NCBI GenBank assembly: GCA_022451925.1 | Contig: JAKUNL010000002.1 | Span: forward strand, 1 to 34,855 | Origin: Dehalococcoidia bacterium | Lineage (GTDB): Bacteria; Chloroflexota; Dehalococcoidia; Lucifugimonadales; UBA3495 | Direction of reading: 5' to 3' | DNA: 34,855 bases | In this document: positions 33,429-34,855 of the stretch, piece after piece | How the letters are laid out: the number at the start of each line of letters is the position of its first letter | How positions within the stretch are numbered: the first letter of the stretch is position 1 | Notes under the pieces: generated by a model | What the model was told of the DNA's origin: nothing | The model's database searches: none | The model's input: only the letters and a program-made list of their open reading frames with translations | Translations under genes and position numbers: made by a program

Positions 33429-33733
33429 TTATTCCTCCATGTTTAATCAGCGCTTGTCGAGGTAATTAGTATCCTGTTTTGTGAAGGATGTGTTGACGAT
33501 CTCACTGCGTTTCGAGAGTTGACGTATCTGGAGAATCAAGTGCAGAACAATATAAGATATCTATTGAGGTGTCACATTCGTCTCCCAAGTGCTTTTTTGC
33601 TACAGCAGATTTGCGGTTTTACTTGCGTAAAATAGCTATAGCGAGAGAATGGAGATGGTGATTCTCATCTTATTCGTCAATTGAGCATTCAACGCTCTCT
33701 TGTGCAAAAATTTTGTTGCGACTGGGCAGTGGA
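33429..33733. other. 305-base gap before the LLM gene
   Basis: No coding character. A minus-strand promoter candidate for the hydrolase set is GTGACA (33570-33575) and TATATT (33549-33554) with a short 15-bp spacer. GAGAAT and ATTCTC around 33645-33665 can form a small hairpin without a T-run. No clear terminator for the LLM gene was found. Confidence 0.3.
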
Positions 33734-34681
33734 TCAAGTGATGGCCATCACTTGTTCGGCGAACTGGGTCATACGCTCTTCAGTTTGGCTGGCTGAATCG
33801 GCTCTAAAATCGAATATCAGGTGGGTTACTCCAACATCGGCGTAGGTCTGCACATCTTGGCATACCTCGTCAGGGGTACCGGTGAATCTACGCCGAGGTC
33901 CACTATGTTCGTTGGCATCGTATAGCGGAGCCTTTACTGATACCTGGATAGACAAAGGATCTCGACCTGCCTTTTCAGCATCGCTCCTAAGTAAAACTAA
34001 GTTCTCGGACAACTCCTCAGGCTCCAGTGGTGCCGCGGGAATGGCTCCTACCGGGTGCCAGCAGTCGCCGATCTGGGCAGCACGACGTATGGCTGGTCTG
34101 CTACCTCCGCCGATCCAGATGGGCGGATAGGGCTTTTGCACCGGCTTAGGTAGGAATGTGATGTCTGAGAAATTCACGTATCTACCTTCAAACTGAGGGT
34201 TATCGTTGGTCCACAACTCGATGAATGCTTTCAAGTATTCGTTTGTCACTGCCCCACGCTCGGAGAATGGCTCCGTGTCCAAGAGTTCAAACTCCTCTTC
34301 CATCCAGCCGACACCTGCCCCTAGGATTAGACGGCCTTTCGACAGCATGTCCAGGGTAGAAAGCATCTTCGCTGTGAGAATTGGGTTGCGGTAGGGAATG
34401 ATCATTACGCTGGTGACAAGTTTGATTTGTGTGGTGATACCAGCCAGGAAAGCCAGTGTGGTTACCTGCTCTAATCGTTCAACTACTGCGGATTCATGAG
34501 CTTTGTGTAGGTCACCGGTGAGGCTGTAAGGGTATTGGGACTCGACACTTTTGGGTTGGACCACGTGGTCGGGCATGACCATGCAGAAGAAACCAAGCTC
34601 GTCGCCTAGTCGTGCGATGCTGGCCAGTTCGTCGGGCTGTGCGGCAGGGCCGCCGCTTGGAAGGTAAAACCCGTACTCCAT
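33734..34681 (-). CDS. LLM-class flavin/F420-dependent oxidoreductase
   Basis: Start at ATG 34681, six bases after AGGAG; a TTG one codon earlier is less likely. The 315-residue TIM-barrel protein matches the bacterial luciferase-like family. PDHVV, SVMIIPYRNPILTAKMLSTLD, GRLILGAGVGWMEEEFELL and PIWIGGGSRPAIRRAAQIGD are typical of the TIGR03619-like F420-dependent group. It ends in a GVTHLIFDFRA segment. Such enzymes use FMN or F420H2 for oxidation or monooxygenation of organic substrates. A close paralogue follows immediately upstream. Confidence 0.92.
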   Translation of the reverse strand: MEYGFYLPSGGPAAQPDELASIARLGDELGFFCMVMPDHVVQPKSVESQYPYSLTGDLHKAHESAVVERLEQVTTLAFLAGITTQIKLVTSVMIIPYRNPILTAKMLSTLDMLSKGRLILGAGVGWMEEEFELLDTEPFSERGAVTNEYLKAFIELWTNDNPQFEGRYVNFSDITFLPKPVQKPYPPIWIGGGSRPAIRRAAQIGDCWHPVGAIPAAPLEPEELSENLVLLRSDAEKAGRDPLSIQVSVKAPLYDANEHSGPRRRFTGTPDEVCQDVQTYADVGVTHLIFDFRADSASQTEERMTQFAEQVMAIT

Positions 34682-34719
34682 CAATATCTCCTAAAGATTG
34701 GTTCAGAAATTCTTATAAA

Positions 34720-34855
34720 TTAGTTGAGCGCCATTACTTCTTCAGCGAATTGTGCCATTCGGTCTTCAGTCTGATATGGATCCGAAGTTCGGAAGTCAAA
34801 GATCAAGTGGGTAACCCCTAAGTCGGCGTATGTCTGGATGTCTTGGCGAACTTCG
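34720..34855 (-). CDS. second LLM-class oxidoreductase (5' cut by window edge)
   Basis: The last 44 codons and the stop (34720-34722) of a gene running out of the window. The translated tail reads EVRQDIQTYADLGVTHLIF, then DFRTSDPYQTEDRMAQFAEEVMALN. It matches the C-terminus of the neighbouring LLM protein at most positions (there EVCQDVQTYADVGVTHLIF and so on), so it is a tandem paralogue, 38 bases upstream of the complete copy in the same direction. Confidence 0.9.
   Translation of the reverse strand, partial: EVRQDIQTYADLGVTHLIFDFRTSDPYQTEDRMAQFAEEVMALN

Overview
The window looks like a chromosome segment of an aerobic, probably marine Chloroflexota bacterium of the SAR202/Dehalococcoidia type. 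This is an inference from gene content: lipoproteins with E/V/K-rich tethers, a caa3-type oxidase with an azurin-like blue-copper domain, several short-chain dehydrogenases, tandem F420/flavin luciferase-like oxidoreductases, PPOX-fold flavoproteins and MmgE/PrpD- and MaoC-type catabolic enzymes. I see no rRNA, tRNA, CRISPR array, insertion sequence or phage gene. The left ~8 kb looks AT-richer than the 9-15 kb part (judged by eye, not computed).

Layout. 1-2.2 kb: a lipoprotein of the LppX/LprAFG family (5' end outside the window) overlapping a DHA2-type MFS transporter, the same pairing as mycobacterial lprG-P55. 2.3-7.4 kb: a glycine-betaine-type ABC importer split into two convergent units. 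The binding lipoprotein is on the plus strand. TetR, ATPase with CBS domains, permease and an SDR are on the minus strand. A bidirectional terminator lies between the units, and the TetR unit has a promoter with an operator over its start point. 7.4-11 kb: aldo/keto reductase, PPOX protein, double-hotdog MaoC-like protein and a 3-hydroxyisobutyrate-dehydrogenase-type enzyme. 11-15.4 kb: glycine cleavage operon gcvT-gcvH-gcvPA-gcvPB on the minus strand, without lpd. 15.5-19.6 kb: SDR, a small Os1348/Franean1_4349-like protein, a decayed AttH/CrtC-like lipocalin gene, a PPOX protein, a carboxylesterase, and a DUF952 gene coupled to an atypical kinase.

19.6-26.3 kb holds the aa3-type oxidase on the minus strand: ctaA-ctaB, then an internal promoter, then coxB (CuA plus fused cytochrome c), coxA, coxC, and a fusion of the small subunit IV with an azurin-like type-1 copper domain. 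The oxidase would therefore carry two built-in electron-donor domains, a heme c on subunit II and a blue copper on subunit IV. This is the most notable system in the window. 26.8-30.1 kb: an ABC-2 exporter, a small lipoprotein, and a lipid-anchored thioredoxin-fold protein. 30.3-34.9 kb: a minus-strand catabolic-looking set (alpha/beta hydrolase with Thr in the nucleophile position, MmgE/PrpD, and an SDR whose Ser, Tyr and Lys catalytic residues are all replaced), then two tandem LLM-class oxidoreductases, the second cut by the window edge.
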